From Planctomycetales bacterium (lineage in GTDB: Bacteria; Planctomycetota; Planctomycetia; Isosphaerales; Isosphaeraceae): 8,792 bases of DNA. The translations under genes and the position numbers were made by a program. Shown one piece after another: positions 1-4,377 of this stretch (its first letter is position 1; each line of letters begins with the position of its first letter). Below the pieces are notes generated by a model. It saw only the letters and a program-made list of their open reading frames with translations. It was not told the DNA's origin and searched no databases. The stretch covers positions 1-8,792 of the forward strand of contig DAHZZC010000503.1 in NCBI GenBank assembly GCA_027435495.1, given 5' to 3'.

Positions 1-1
1 C

Positions 2-412
2 GGGACCGTCTCCGGGACCAAGACCATCACGTCGATCGACCCCAACGGCATGTTCGGTCTCTACCCGCAGGATCTGACCCAGATCAACGGGTCGCTGTAC
101 TTCGACGGATATAGCGCATCGCAGGGCGACCAGGTCTGGCAACTGAACGAGACGACCGGGTCGCTGACAATGATGACCACGATCGATTCGCCAGGCGGAG
201 CGCTCGCGGGGAATATCCAGTCGGTCAATGGCACCGTGTTCCTCACGGGGTTCACGCCGGCAACCGAGTTCCAGTGGTATGAACTGGGCGCCTCGGGCGC
301 CACCATGGTGACCAACCTCCCGGGTACGGGGGGTTCCTTTTCCACGGTCGTCACGATGGGCTCCTCGATCTATTTCAGCATGGGGACGCGGCTCTATGTT
401 CTGACCATCTGA
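2..412 (+). CDS. ELWxxDGT-type repeat protein, C-terminal fragment (5' end outside window)
   Basis: The frame is open from the left edge and ends in TGA at 410-412, giving 136 visible residues. The opening residues GTVSGTKTITSIDPNG, then LTQINGSLYFDGYSAS and GDQVWQLNETTG, follow the pattern of ELWxxDGT repeats (GT-x-GT-K-x-hydrophobic, then NG-x-LYF, then a polar loop, then x-x-LW). A weaker second unit starts near IQSVNGTVFLTGF, and the last strand is GSSIYFSMGTRLYVLTI. In characterised repeat families these units form blades of beta-propeller-like extracellular domains; function is otherwise unknown. The protein ends directly after the last strand, with no PEP-CTERM, LPXTG or membrane anchor, so any signal peptide must lie upstream of the window. 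The ATG at 50 is an internal methionine, because the repeat pattern begins before it. The strand is opposite to the next gene, so the two are convergent. Confidence is good for the coding frame and moderate for the family. Confidence 0.72.
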   Translation, partial: GTVSGTKTITSIDPNGMFGLYPQDLTQINGSLYFDGYSASQGDQVWQLNETTGSLTMMTTIDSPGGALAGNIQSVNGTVFLTGFTPATEFQWYELGASGATMVTNLPGTGGSFSTVVTMGSSIYFSMGTRLYVLTI

Positions 413-500
413 TCCTTCGCGGACCCGAGGGAGCCCTCTTGCTGGGGCGGCCCCGGTGGCGGGTCGCGATGGTGGCCTTCCGTTGAACAAGGTTCCTTTT

Positions 501-562
501 CTGGGGCCCCGTCACCAGTCGTCGGCGAAAGCCGGAGGCTGGCCGCGGGGCCCCGGCTTTTT
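501..562 (+). terminator. probable intrinsic terminator of the ELWxxDGT gene
   Basis: A GC-rich stem pairs 501-510 with 547-556 (core GGGGCCCC, one T-G wobble). A further inner helix pairs CCAG 515-518 with CTGG 539-542, and the tip is CGGC-GAAA-GCCG at 523-534, a GNRA-type tetraloop. The stem is followed by a T-tract at 558-562. It lies about 90 nt after the stop codon at 412, and the T-tract is on the + strand, as expected for termination of the upstream + gene. Confidence 0.6.
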
Positions 563-952
563 GATGGCGATGACCGATCACCATGAGAAGGCCCGATCCG
601 GTTTCCCGGAGCCTTTCGCGAGGTGTCCAGCCCGGATCATTCCGTCCGGGGGAGTCCGGGAGTCGTGGGCTGGCCGATGCTGCGAGGCCATCGCCATCGT
701 GGGCGAGCCATCCACCGTTTCCGCGGGTTCTCGCCGGTCGCCGGCGGCCGGCGCGAGACCCAGGAAGGCGGCTCGGCCCGTATGTCATCGGGCGCAACCG
801 GCGGACGACGCAAGGTCTCGACGAGCGATGGCTTCCCACTGTCACGAATGGAACGGGGTTGGCCCCGAGGCGAGGTGAGGCCGATCCGGGACCGGGCTGG
901 GGCTCTCGGATTCGAGGCCAGCAGGACCGGATTGCGTGGGGCGAAGGAAAGG

Positions 953-1005
953 AAAAAGGATGGCGATGCCGCGCGGACCGGAAGGTCCGCGCGGCATCGC
1001 CATCC
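953..1005 (-). terminator. distal intrinsic terminator of the PEP-CTERM gene (22-bp perfect stem)
   Basis: Positions 958-979 are the exact reverse complement of 984-1005, giving a 22-bp stem with a 4-nt loop (GGAA on the + strand, TTCC on the - strand). Read on the minus strand, the stem is followed by TCCTTTTTCC (T-run at 953-957), so it would terminate minus-strand transcripts. Read on the plus strand, no T-run follows. It sits about 125 nt downstream of the stop codon of the PEP-CTERM gene, behind a second hairpin. The perfect stem is long for a simple terminator. Confidence 0.62.
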
Positions 1006-1009
1006 CAGG

Positions 1010-1063
1010 AAAAAATGGTCGCGGGCCCCTTTGGTCTCACGACCAGGGGCCCGCCGTTGACCA
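1010..1063 (-). terminator. proximal intrinsic terminator of the PEP-CTERM gene
   Basis: GCGGGCCCC at 1021-1029 pairs with GGGGCCCGC at 1046-1054. The stem continues inward through T1030-A1045, a two-base bulge and GGTC/GACC to a TCAC loop at 1037-1040. TGGTC at 1016-1020 can also pair with GACCA at 1059-1063. On the minus strand the stem is followed by six T residues (A-run at 1010-1015). It lies about 75 nt beyond the stop codon at 1130-1132, making a tandem pair with the hairpin at 953-1005. Confidence 0.65.
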
Positions 1064-1129
1064 GGTTTTTCGGGTCATCCGTCTCGGATCACGGCTGGCC
1101 AGGGCCCGCCGATCTCGCGAGGGAGCGAA

Positions 1130-1972
1130 TCAAGCCTTCGCGCCACGACGACGACGGAGCATCTGCATGACCACGATGGGCAGGGGCATGCCGGTCAACA
1201 TCATGACCAGGCTGGCCGGCTCGGGGACGGCCGAGGCGCTGATGGTGGCCTGGCCGCCGAAGACGTCCTTGGCGTTCGCCCCGGTCGCGGAGCTGCCGGT
1301 GATGATGATGTTGAACGTCTCGGTCAGGGTGTACGGCAGGACGTACTGCCCGGCGGTGATGCCCATCGACATCGGGCCGGTCGCGCTGGGGCTGATCGGG
1401 CCCGACGAAGTCGGGAACGCGATCGACTGGGTCAAGGGTCCAACCGAGCCCGGCGTGGGCACCGCACCGTTGGTGAACGTGGTCGACATGTCCTGCGTGT
1501 TGTTGTAGACGGTGCTGCCCACCGTGCCCGACGACACGGTGTTCGTCAGGGTGGAGGACTCGGACTCCGCCAGGACGGCAGGCCCCATGGAGGGATAGTT
1601 GTACCCGGAGTACGTGGCGGTCACGGTCACCGAGTAGGTATCGGTGCTGCCCGAGTTGACCTGGGCCGTGCCACCGAGGGTGAGCACGGTCTGCTCGTTG
1701 GCGCCGAAGGAGGTCGTGGTGGTGATACCGCCCAGCGTCACGCCGGACGCAACCGAGTTGAGGTTGCTCGGCGAGATACCGAGAGAGTTGGGGCTATAGC
1801 CGTTGTTAGGACTGCCCGAGAGAATGGAATAGGTGTACGGAGAACCACCCGTGGTCAGGTCGGTGATCGACACGTCGAGTTTATAGGACGCCGCCTTGAC
1901 CTCGCCCGCCACGACAACACCCAGCAGGGCCGCGAGGCCCATGGCCAGGGATAATCCCCGATGCTTTTTCAT
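1130..1972 (-). CDS. PEP-CTERM sorting domain-containing exported protein
   Basis: The gene encodes 280 residues. The start chosen is the ATG at 1972-1970, because it gives a clean signal peptide: MKKHRG, then a hydrophobic stretch LSLAMGLAALLGVVVAG, with likely cleavage after VKA. It also has AAGGAG (CTCCTT on +, 1981-1986) 8 nt upstream. Extending the frame to 2074 would bury the signal peptide behind 34 charged residues. The mature part (about residues 28-245) is rich in Ser, Thr, Gly and Asn and looks like an all-beta surface protein; I recognise no enzyme motif. Residues 249-280 form a PEP-CTERM signal: VPEPAS, a hydrophobic helix LVMMLTGMPLPIVVMQML, then RRRRG. In known systems this tripartite tail is processed by an exosortase and the protein goes to the cell surface. 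No exosortase gene is in the window. Two hairpin terminators follow it. Confidence 0.88.
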   Translation of the reverse strand: MKKHRGLSLAMGLAALLGVVVAGEVKAASYKLDVSITDLTTGGSPYTYSILSGSPNNGYSPNSLGISPSNLNSVASGVTLGGITTTTSFGANEQTVLTLGGTAQVNSGSTDTYSVTVTATYSGYNYPSMGPAVLAESESSTLTNTVSSGTVGSTVYNNTQDMSTTFTNGAVPTPGSVGPLTQSIAFPTSSGPISPSATGPMSMGITAGQYVLPYTLTETFNIIITGSSATGANAKDVFGGQATISASAVPEPASLVMMLTGMPLPIVVMQMLRRRRGAKA

Positions 1973-1980
1973 GCTGCGAA

Positions 1981-1986
1981 CTCCTT
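1981..1986 (-). promoter_or_regulatory. ribosome binding site deciding the PEP-CTERM start
   Basis: The minus strand reads AAGGAG, then 8 nt, then the ATG at 1972. This is a strong Shine-Dalgarno and supports the short start. An out-of-frame ATG at 1989-1987 would encode only MKEFAA, and its TGA overlaps the real start as ATGA. Its own upstream AGGAG is directly adjacent with no spacer, so translation of this mini-frame is doubtful. Confidence 0.7.
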
Positions 1987-2025
1987 CATCTCCTGGAAAA
2001 CCGGAGGAACAAAGCTCCGCGACCT

Positions 2026-2043
2026 GTCGCGATCGATCGCGAC
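2026..2043. promoter_or_regulatory. perfect 18-bp palindrome in the PEP-CTERM leader, possible operator
   Basis: GTCGCGATCGATCGCGAC is its own reverse complement across all 18 bases. It is flanked by a direct repeat GCGACCT at 2019-2025 and 2039-2045, spaced 20 bp apart (about two helical turns). It lies 54 nt upstream of the ATG at 1972, in the expected promoter or leader position. Without a palindrome spacer it suits a DNA-binding dimer better than an RNA hairpin. No regulator can be named from the sequence. Confidence 0.4.
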
Positions 2044-2054
2044 CTCTTCCCTCT

Positions 2055-2080
2055 CCGCATCCCTGCGGCCCCACGGCCGC
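2055..2080 (-). promoter_or_regulatory. two mutually exclusive short hairpins in the PEP-CTERM leader
   Basis: CCGCA 2055-2059 can pair with TGCGG 2064-2068 (loop TCCC). GCGGCC 2065-2070 can pair with GGCCGC 2075-2080 (loop CCAC). The two stems share bases 2065-2068, so only one can form at a time. A third small stem, CGGAG 2002-2006 with CTCCG 2015-2019, is followed on the minus strand by GTTTTCC. The arrangement resembles an attenuator, but short stems are common in GC-rich DNA and transcription through this point is unproven. Confidence 0.25.
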
Positions 2081-2111
2081 GTTCGGGCAGAGAGCCAGTC
2101 TAGAGCCCGAG

Positions 2112-2124
2112 TTACAAGGTGTAA
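2112..2124. promoter_or_regulatory. small dyad TTACA-AGG-TGTAA, possible operator
   Basis: TTACA at 2112-2116 is the reverse complement of TGTAA at 2120-2124, with a 3-bp centre. It lies about 140 nt upstream of the PEP-CTERM start, in an AT-richer patch of otherwise GC-rich sequence. The size fits a dimeric repressor or activator site, but no family is identifiable. Confidence 0.25.
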
Positions 2125-2524
2125 TCGATTCGCCGCACAGATGCTATCTCTTCTTTCCAGATTCGTGGAGCGTGTTCACCAAAATCAACATCGCGGCGAT
2201 TCGACGCCTCACTCCGGGGCCCCTACGGGCCTGTTCACCGCGATCGTTGCCGCGGGAATCTCTTCTCGGTCACGCGCCTAAATCGTTCCACGCGAAGATT
2301 TAACGACACCGAGCGCATCCCCGAACTTCTACTGTGCTCGCCCTCTCCATAGGTCACATCCCTCCAGGGTGAACGCCCGGATGCCGCCCTCGGAGCCAGC
2401 TCCCAACTGGCGGACGACCTCATCCCTCATCCAGATCAGACTTTCCAACACGCGACCAACGCCCGAAATTCCCCAAACCACGCATCCCTGCTTTCGTATA
2501 AACAGATAGGCGAATATCGATTTT

Positions 2525-2619
2525 ACGTTCGATATCGTCGTCCATCGAACGTTTTTGAGCGGCGTCTCTTTCGTCCATGCGCAATGCATCGCACAATTTG
2601 GATCGCCATGATTCGATCC
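2525..2619. promoter_or_regulatory. two dyads upstream of the WXG100-like gene
   Basis: ACGTTCGAT (2525-2533) and ATCGAACGT (2544-2552) form a perfect 9-bp inverted repeat around a 10-bp centre, followed by a T-run at 2552-2556. A second inverted repeat, GGATCG (2600-2605) with CGATCC (2614-2619), follows 47 bp later. They are about 270-360 bp ahead of the start at 2888, within the AT-richest part of the intergenic region. The first could be an operator or a weak + strand terminator; the sequence does not decide between them. Confidence 0.3.
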
Positions 2620-2887
2620 CTCCTCGGTTGATCCAGCCCGTCCATCGGTCCGTCCCTCCATTCGGGGCGAAGGACCGGCCGCTTTACAGCCGGCCCCGGT
2701 TCGAATACCATCGAGATGGGCAAGTCCTGGCCGCGAGCGGCCCGCCGCCGATGGCACCCCGGGTTCGCCAGCCGACGCAAGGCGAGGCGGCCGGGCCTCC
2801 GGTGACCGCTCCTCGTCGTGTATTCCTGGCCGCGTCCCGTTCGCCTCGACCTCGTCTCGCTATCGATGACTTCGAAAGGGGCCCGAC

Positions 2888-3160
2888 ATGGCTCAAGCCG
2901 TCGTCAACCCGGAGGAGCTTCGGCGCTTCGCCGCCCAGCTCAAGCGGTTCAACAACGACATGATCACCCAGTTGACCACTCTGCACGGTCAGCTCGCCGG
3001 GCTCAGCCAGTCGTGGCGTGACCGCGAGCACGACAAATTCGTCGAGGAGTTTGAGCAGACGCTTCAGGTGGTCAAGCGATTTGTCGACTCCACCAATCAG
3101 CACATCCCCTTCCTGCTTCGCAAGGCCGAGCGCATCGAGGAATACTTGCAGCAGCGTTGA
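2888..3160 (+). CDS. WXG100-like protein with WxD variant, putative type VII secretion substrate
   Basis: The product is 90 residues, predicted all-helical, with no signal peptide and no membrane segment. Helix one (about residues 8-40) leads to W43-R44-D45, where classical WXG100/ESAT-6 proteins have W-x-G at the turn between helices. F51 follows in the pattern W-x-D-x5-F, then helix two (about 50-88) rich in E, Q, K and R. Length, helical hairpin layout and central Trp fit the WXG100 family. The Gly-to-Asp change and absence of a C-terminal YxxxD/E signal (Y86 is followed at +4 by R90) are departures from it. The start is supported by GAAAGGGG a few bases upstream. It is the first gene of a + strand cluster ending in an FtsK/SpoIIIE-type ATPase, which supports a role as secreted substrate or structural partner. 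Export itself is inference. Confidence 0.8.
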   Translation: MAQAVVNPEELRRFAAQLKRFNNDMITQLTTLHGQLAGLSQSWRDREHDKFVEEFEQTLQVVKRFVDSTNQHIPFLLRKAERIEEYLQQR

Positions 3161-3317
3161 TCTTGTTCCTGGTCCCTGGCTCGAGGTCCCTGTCCTTGGT
3201 ACGCCGTCGCGGCTCTCGCCCGGCCTGCCTCGACGAGGCCGGGGCGGGGCGTCGTGATGATCGACCGTGAGAGGCCAACGACCTGACCAGCGACCAGGGA
3301 CCAAAGACCAAGGACCC
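3161..3317 (+). repeat. heptad-tailed intergenic element, copy 1
   Basis: This spacer has 7-nt repeats at both ends in opposite orientation. At the right end, four units of CCARRGA run in perfect 7-nt register from 3287 to 3314. At the left end, the reverse complement of the same motif occurs (TGGTCCCTGG at 3170-3179, GTCCTTGGT at 3192-3200). Exact inverted pairs are 3170-3179 with 3294-3303 (10 bp) and 3192-3200 with 3307-3315 (9 bp). Between them is a GC-rich core with a 7-bp hairpin (3220-3226 with 3236-3242) and the block GAGGCCAACGACC at 3271-3283. That block recurs inverted in the spacer at 4169-4377. The right end supplies AAGGAC ahead of the next start. Confidence 0.6.
3310..3315 (+). 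promoter_or_regulatory. Shine-Dalgarno-like AAGGAC contributed by the repeat element
   Basis: AAGGAC ends 7 nt before the ATG at 3323, a normal spacing. An ATG at 3318 is only 2 nt away and would give Met-Arg-stop, its TGA overlapping the 3323 start, so 3323 is chosen. Confidence 0.5.
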
Positions 3318-3322
3318 ATGAG

Positions 3323-3949
3323 ATGAGCCGAGCCGCCAACGTCCAGTCGATCCAGACGCTCAAGGACTTCAAGCTGGCGATGATCACCTTCGGCGAGGAC
3401 GCGCGAAACGCGCTGAGCGGGGTCGACATGGACCTCCGCCGGATGCGCGACTGGCTGGAGCGCGACCAGCTCGGGTACTGGCAGATGCAGGTCAAGCGGC
3501 GGAGCGAAGAGGTGATGCAGGCACGCTCCGATCTCCACCGGCGGAAGATCAGCCAGCAGGGGAGCGACGCCGTCTCCGACACCGAGCAGAAGGAGGCGCT
3601 TCGCGAGGCGACCAAGCGGCTCCGGATCGCCGAGGAGAAGGTGGCCCTGATTCGCCGGTTGGTTCCGCAGCTTCACCACGCGATCGCCGAGTATCACTCG
3701 CACTCTCAGCCGCTGGGCGACCACATTAGCGGGAGCTTTGAGCGGTCGCTCGCTGTACTGGAGCGGATGGTTCTCTCGCTCGAAGCTTACGTCTCGACGT
3801 TTGCCCCGTCGGCTTCGAGGATGGATCAGGCCGGCACCGGCGCCACCACCTCGGGCGCCTCGACCACCACCAGCACACCCGACGCCGAGGCTCCGACCGA
3901 AGCCGCCGCCGCACCCGACACCGAGGCCACCGCACCCGCGAGGAGCTGA
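3323..3949 (+). CDS. helical coiled-coil protein with Ala/Thr/Pro-rich tail, type VII-like cluster component
   Basis: I do not recognise a named family for this 208-residue protein. Residues about 8-160 are almost wholly helical and highly charged, with coiled-coil potential. The motif RMRDWLERDQLGYWQMQVKR (about 40-59) is rich in Trp and aromatic residues. A conserved-looking segment LVPQLHHAIAEYHSHSQPLG lies near 113-132. From about 161 to the end it is low-complexity Ala, Thr, Ser, Pro and acidic sequence, probably disordered. There is no signal peptide, membrane helix or C-terminal YxxxD/E motif. The stop codon is 6 nt before the next start, so the two are almost certainly cotranslated. 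Its place between two WXG100-like genes and upstream of the ATPase suggests a longer substrate, an adaptor or a chaperone of the secretion machine; the sequence does not decide. Confidence 0.78.
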   Translation: MSRAANVQSIQTLKDFKLAMITFGEDARNALSGVDMDLRRMRDWLERDQLGYWQMQVKRRSEEVMQARSDLHRRKISQQGSDAVSDTEQKEALREATKRLRIAEEKVALIRRLVPQLHHAIAEYHSHSQPLGDHISGSFERSLAVLERMVLSLEAYVSTFAPSASRMDQAGTGATTSGASTTTSTPDAEAPTEAAAAPDTEATAPARS

Positions 3950-3955
3950 TCTGCC

Positions 3956-4168
3956 ATGAGCGCCCAGTCCGGACGACTCCAGCACGCGCTGAAGACCCTC
4001 CGCGAGAAGTGGGAGATCGCCACCGAAACCTGGGACGATCCCGCCTCGCGCGACTTTGAAAAGAACCATATCGTCCCCCTTGAACATACAGCGAAGCATG
4101 CCATCATCGGCATGGAGAAGATTTCCGAGGTGCTCGGCAAGATCCGGGCCCAGTGCAAGGAGGATTAG
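3956..4168 (+). CDS. short WXG100-like protein with WxD variant
   Basis: The product is 70 residues, predicted as two helices around W26-D27-D28-P29, with F34 completing the same W-x-D-x5-F signature seen in the 90-aa protein two genes upstream. The first helix (about 5-25) contains a second Trp (W19) and the second helix runs about 33-66. It is shorter than typical WXG100 proteins (about 100 residues), mainly through a shorter second helix. There is no export signal of the YxxxD/E type, as it has no Tyr. AGGAG at 3941-3945, inside the last codons of the preceding gene, lies 10 nt before the ATG, showing tight translational linkage. It may pair with the 90-aa protein as a heterodimer, as EsxA and EsxB do, but this is inference from shared motif and genomic location. 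Confidence 0.75.
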   Translation: MSAQSGRLQHALKTLREKWEIATETWDDPASRDFEKNHIVPLEHTAKHAIIGMEKISEVLGKIRAQCKED

Positions 4169-4172
4169 TTTC

Positions 4173-4375
4173 TCCGGTCCATTTCGTCCGGGGTCCTGGG
4201 ATCTGGGTCGTTGGCCTCGTGGACGCGGGCCGCGGAGGGTGCCCCGGGCGAGCTGTCGAATGCCCCAGACCGACTCGCTGAGCACGCGCCACATGGACCG
4301 ACCTCTTGCCAGGGACTCAAGGACCAGGGACTCAAAAGATTTAAGGACTCAAGGACTTAAGGACCAAGGACAAGA
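4173..4375 (-). repeat. heptad-tailed intergenic element, copy 2 (inverted relative to copy 1)
   Basis: The spacer ahead of the ATPase gene repeats the architecture of 3161-3317 in reverse. At its left it has minus-strand heptads (GGTCC and GGTCCTGGGA around 4176-4200) and the exact inverse of the 13-bp block (GGTCGTTGGCCTC at 4206-4218). At its right it has a long + strand array at 4309-4375 of degenerate 7-8 nt units. In that array, CCAGGGACTCAA is repeated exactly at 4309-4320 and 4324-4335, and AAGGAC recurs at 4319, 4343, 4351, 4359 and 4366. The outer end (reverse complement TCTTGTCCTTGGTCC) resembles the outer end of copy 1 (TCTTGTTCCTGGTCC). The middle (about 4219-4308) is unrelated in sequence to copy 1 by eye. 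Confidence 0.58.
4343..4371 (+). promoter_or_regulatory. tandem Shine-Dalgarno-like array before the ATPase gene
   Basis: Four AAGGAC motifs start at 4343, 4351, 4359 and 4366, spaced 8, 8 and 7 nt. The last one (AAGGA ending at 4370) is 7 nt from the ATG at 4378 and is the likely ribosome site. The others could act as standby sites or be a side effect of the repeat. Confidence 0.5.
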
Positions 4376-4377
4376 CA

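Larger units (their letters stand above)
413..1129. other. 717-bp convergent intergenic region without a convincing gene
   Basis: Several open frames cross this stretch on both strands, but all translate to Arg/Pro/Gly-rich low-complexity sequence typical of GC-rich non-coding DNA, and none has a plausible ribosome site. The supported contents are the terminator at 501-562, two hairpins at 953-1063 described separately, and a decamer GATGGCGATG. The decamer occurs at 563-572 and 959-968, with its reverse complement at 689-698 and 995-1004. A bulged hairpin can also form at 725-761 (GGGT/ACCC plus CTCGCCGG against CCGGCG..AG). I see no RNA gene or mobile element in the remainder. Confidence 0.6.
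1973..2887. other. 915-bp divergent intergenic region
   Basis: It separates the minus-strand PEP-CTERM gene from the plus-strand type VII-like cluster and must hold both promoters. I could not assign -35/-10 pairs with confidence. TATAAA at 2497-2502 is the best AT-rich candidate facing right, but it has no matching -35. The part from about 2440 to 2620 is visibly richer in A and T than the rest of the window. Dyads within it are listed separately. Open frames on both strands give implausible low-complexity or unconserved-looking proteins, so I call no gene here. Confidence 0.6.

Noticed and set aside
1..30. GGGACCAAGACC near the left edge as another copy of the heptad repeat
   Set aside because: It is inside the coding frame and is explained by the protein motif SGTKT; no further heptads or the 13-bp core accompany it.
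375..1170. Several open frames of 140-221 codons on both strands between the convergent genes
   Set aside because: All give Arg/Pro/Gly-rich translations, overlap each other and the hairpin terminators, and lack ribosome sites.
1973..2074. A longer start for the PEP-CTERM gene at 2074
   Set aside because: It would place 34 charged, non-signal residues before an obvious signal peptide and would ignore the strong AAGGAG before the ATG at 1972.
2672..2712. A tRNA-like stretch on the + strand: a small stem with loop CGCTTTACA followed by GGTTCGAATACC, resembling an anticodon arm and T-arm
   Set aside because: The T-stem does not pair properly in 5 bp, the anticodon loop would be 9 nt, and no D-arm or acceptor stem can be found upstream or downstream. 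A decayed tRNA or attachment-site remnant is conceivable but not supported.
2329..2757. A minus-strand 142-codon frame in the divergent intergenic region
   Set aside because: It has no ribosome site, no recognisable motif and mixed composition, and it runs through the dyads and the probable promoter area.
3318..3326. ATG at 3318 as the start of the 208-aa protein
   Set aside because: It reads Met-Arg-stop and is only 2 nt from the AAGGAC; the ATG at 3323 opens the long frame at correct spacing.
2684..4294. A 536-codon minus-strand open frame over the small cluster genes
   Set aside because: Its product is low-complexity Gly/Arg/Leu-rich sequence and it crosses three well-supported + genes with good ribosome sites. 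It is another codon-bias shadow.
4309..4377. The tandem repeats before the ATPase gene as a CRISPR array
   Set aside because: The units are 7-8 nt, degenerate and without spacers, so they are not CRISPR repeats.
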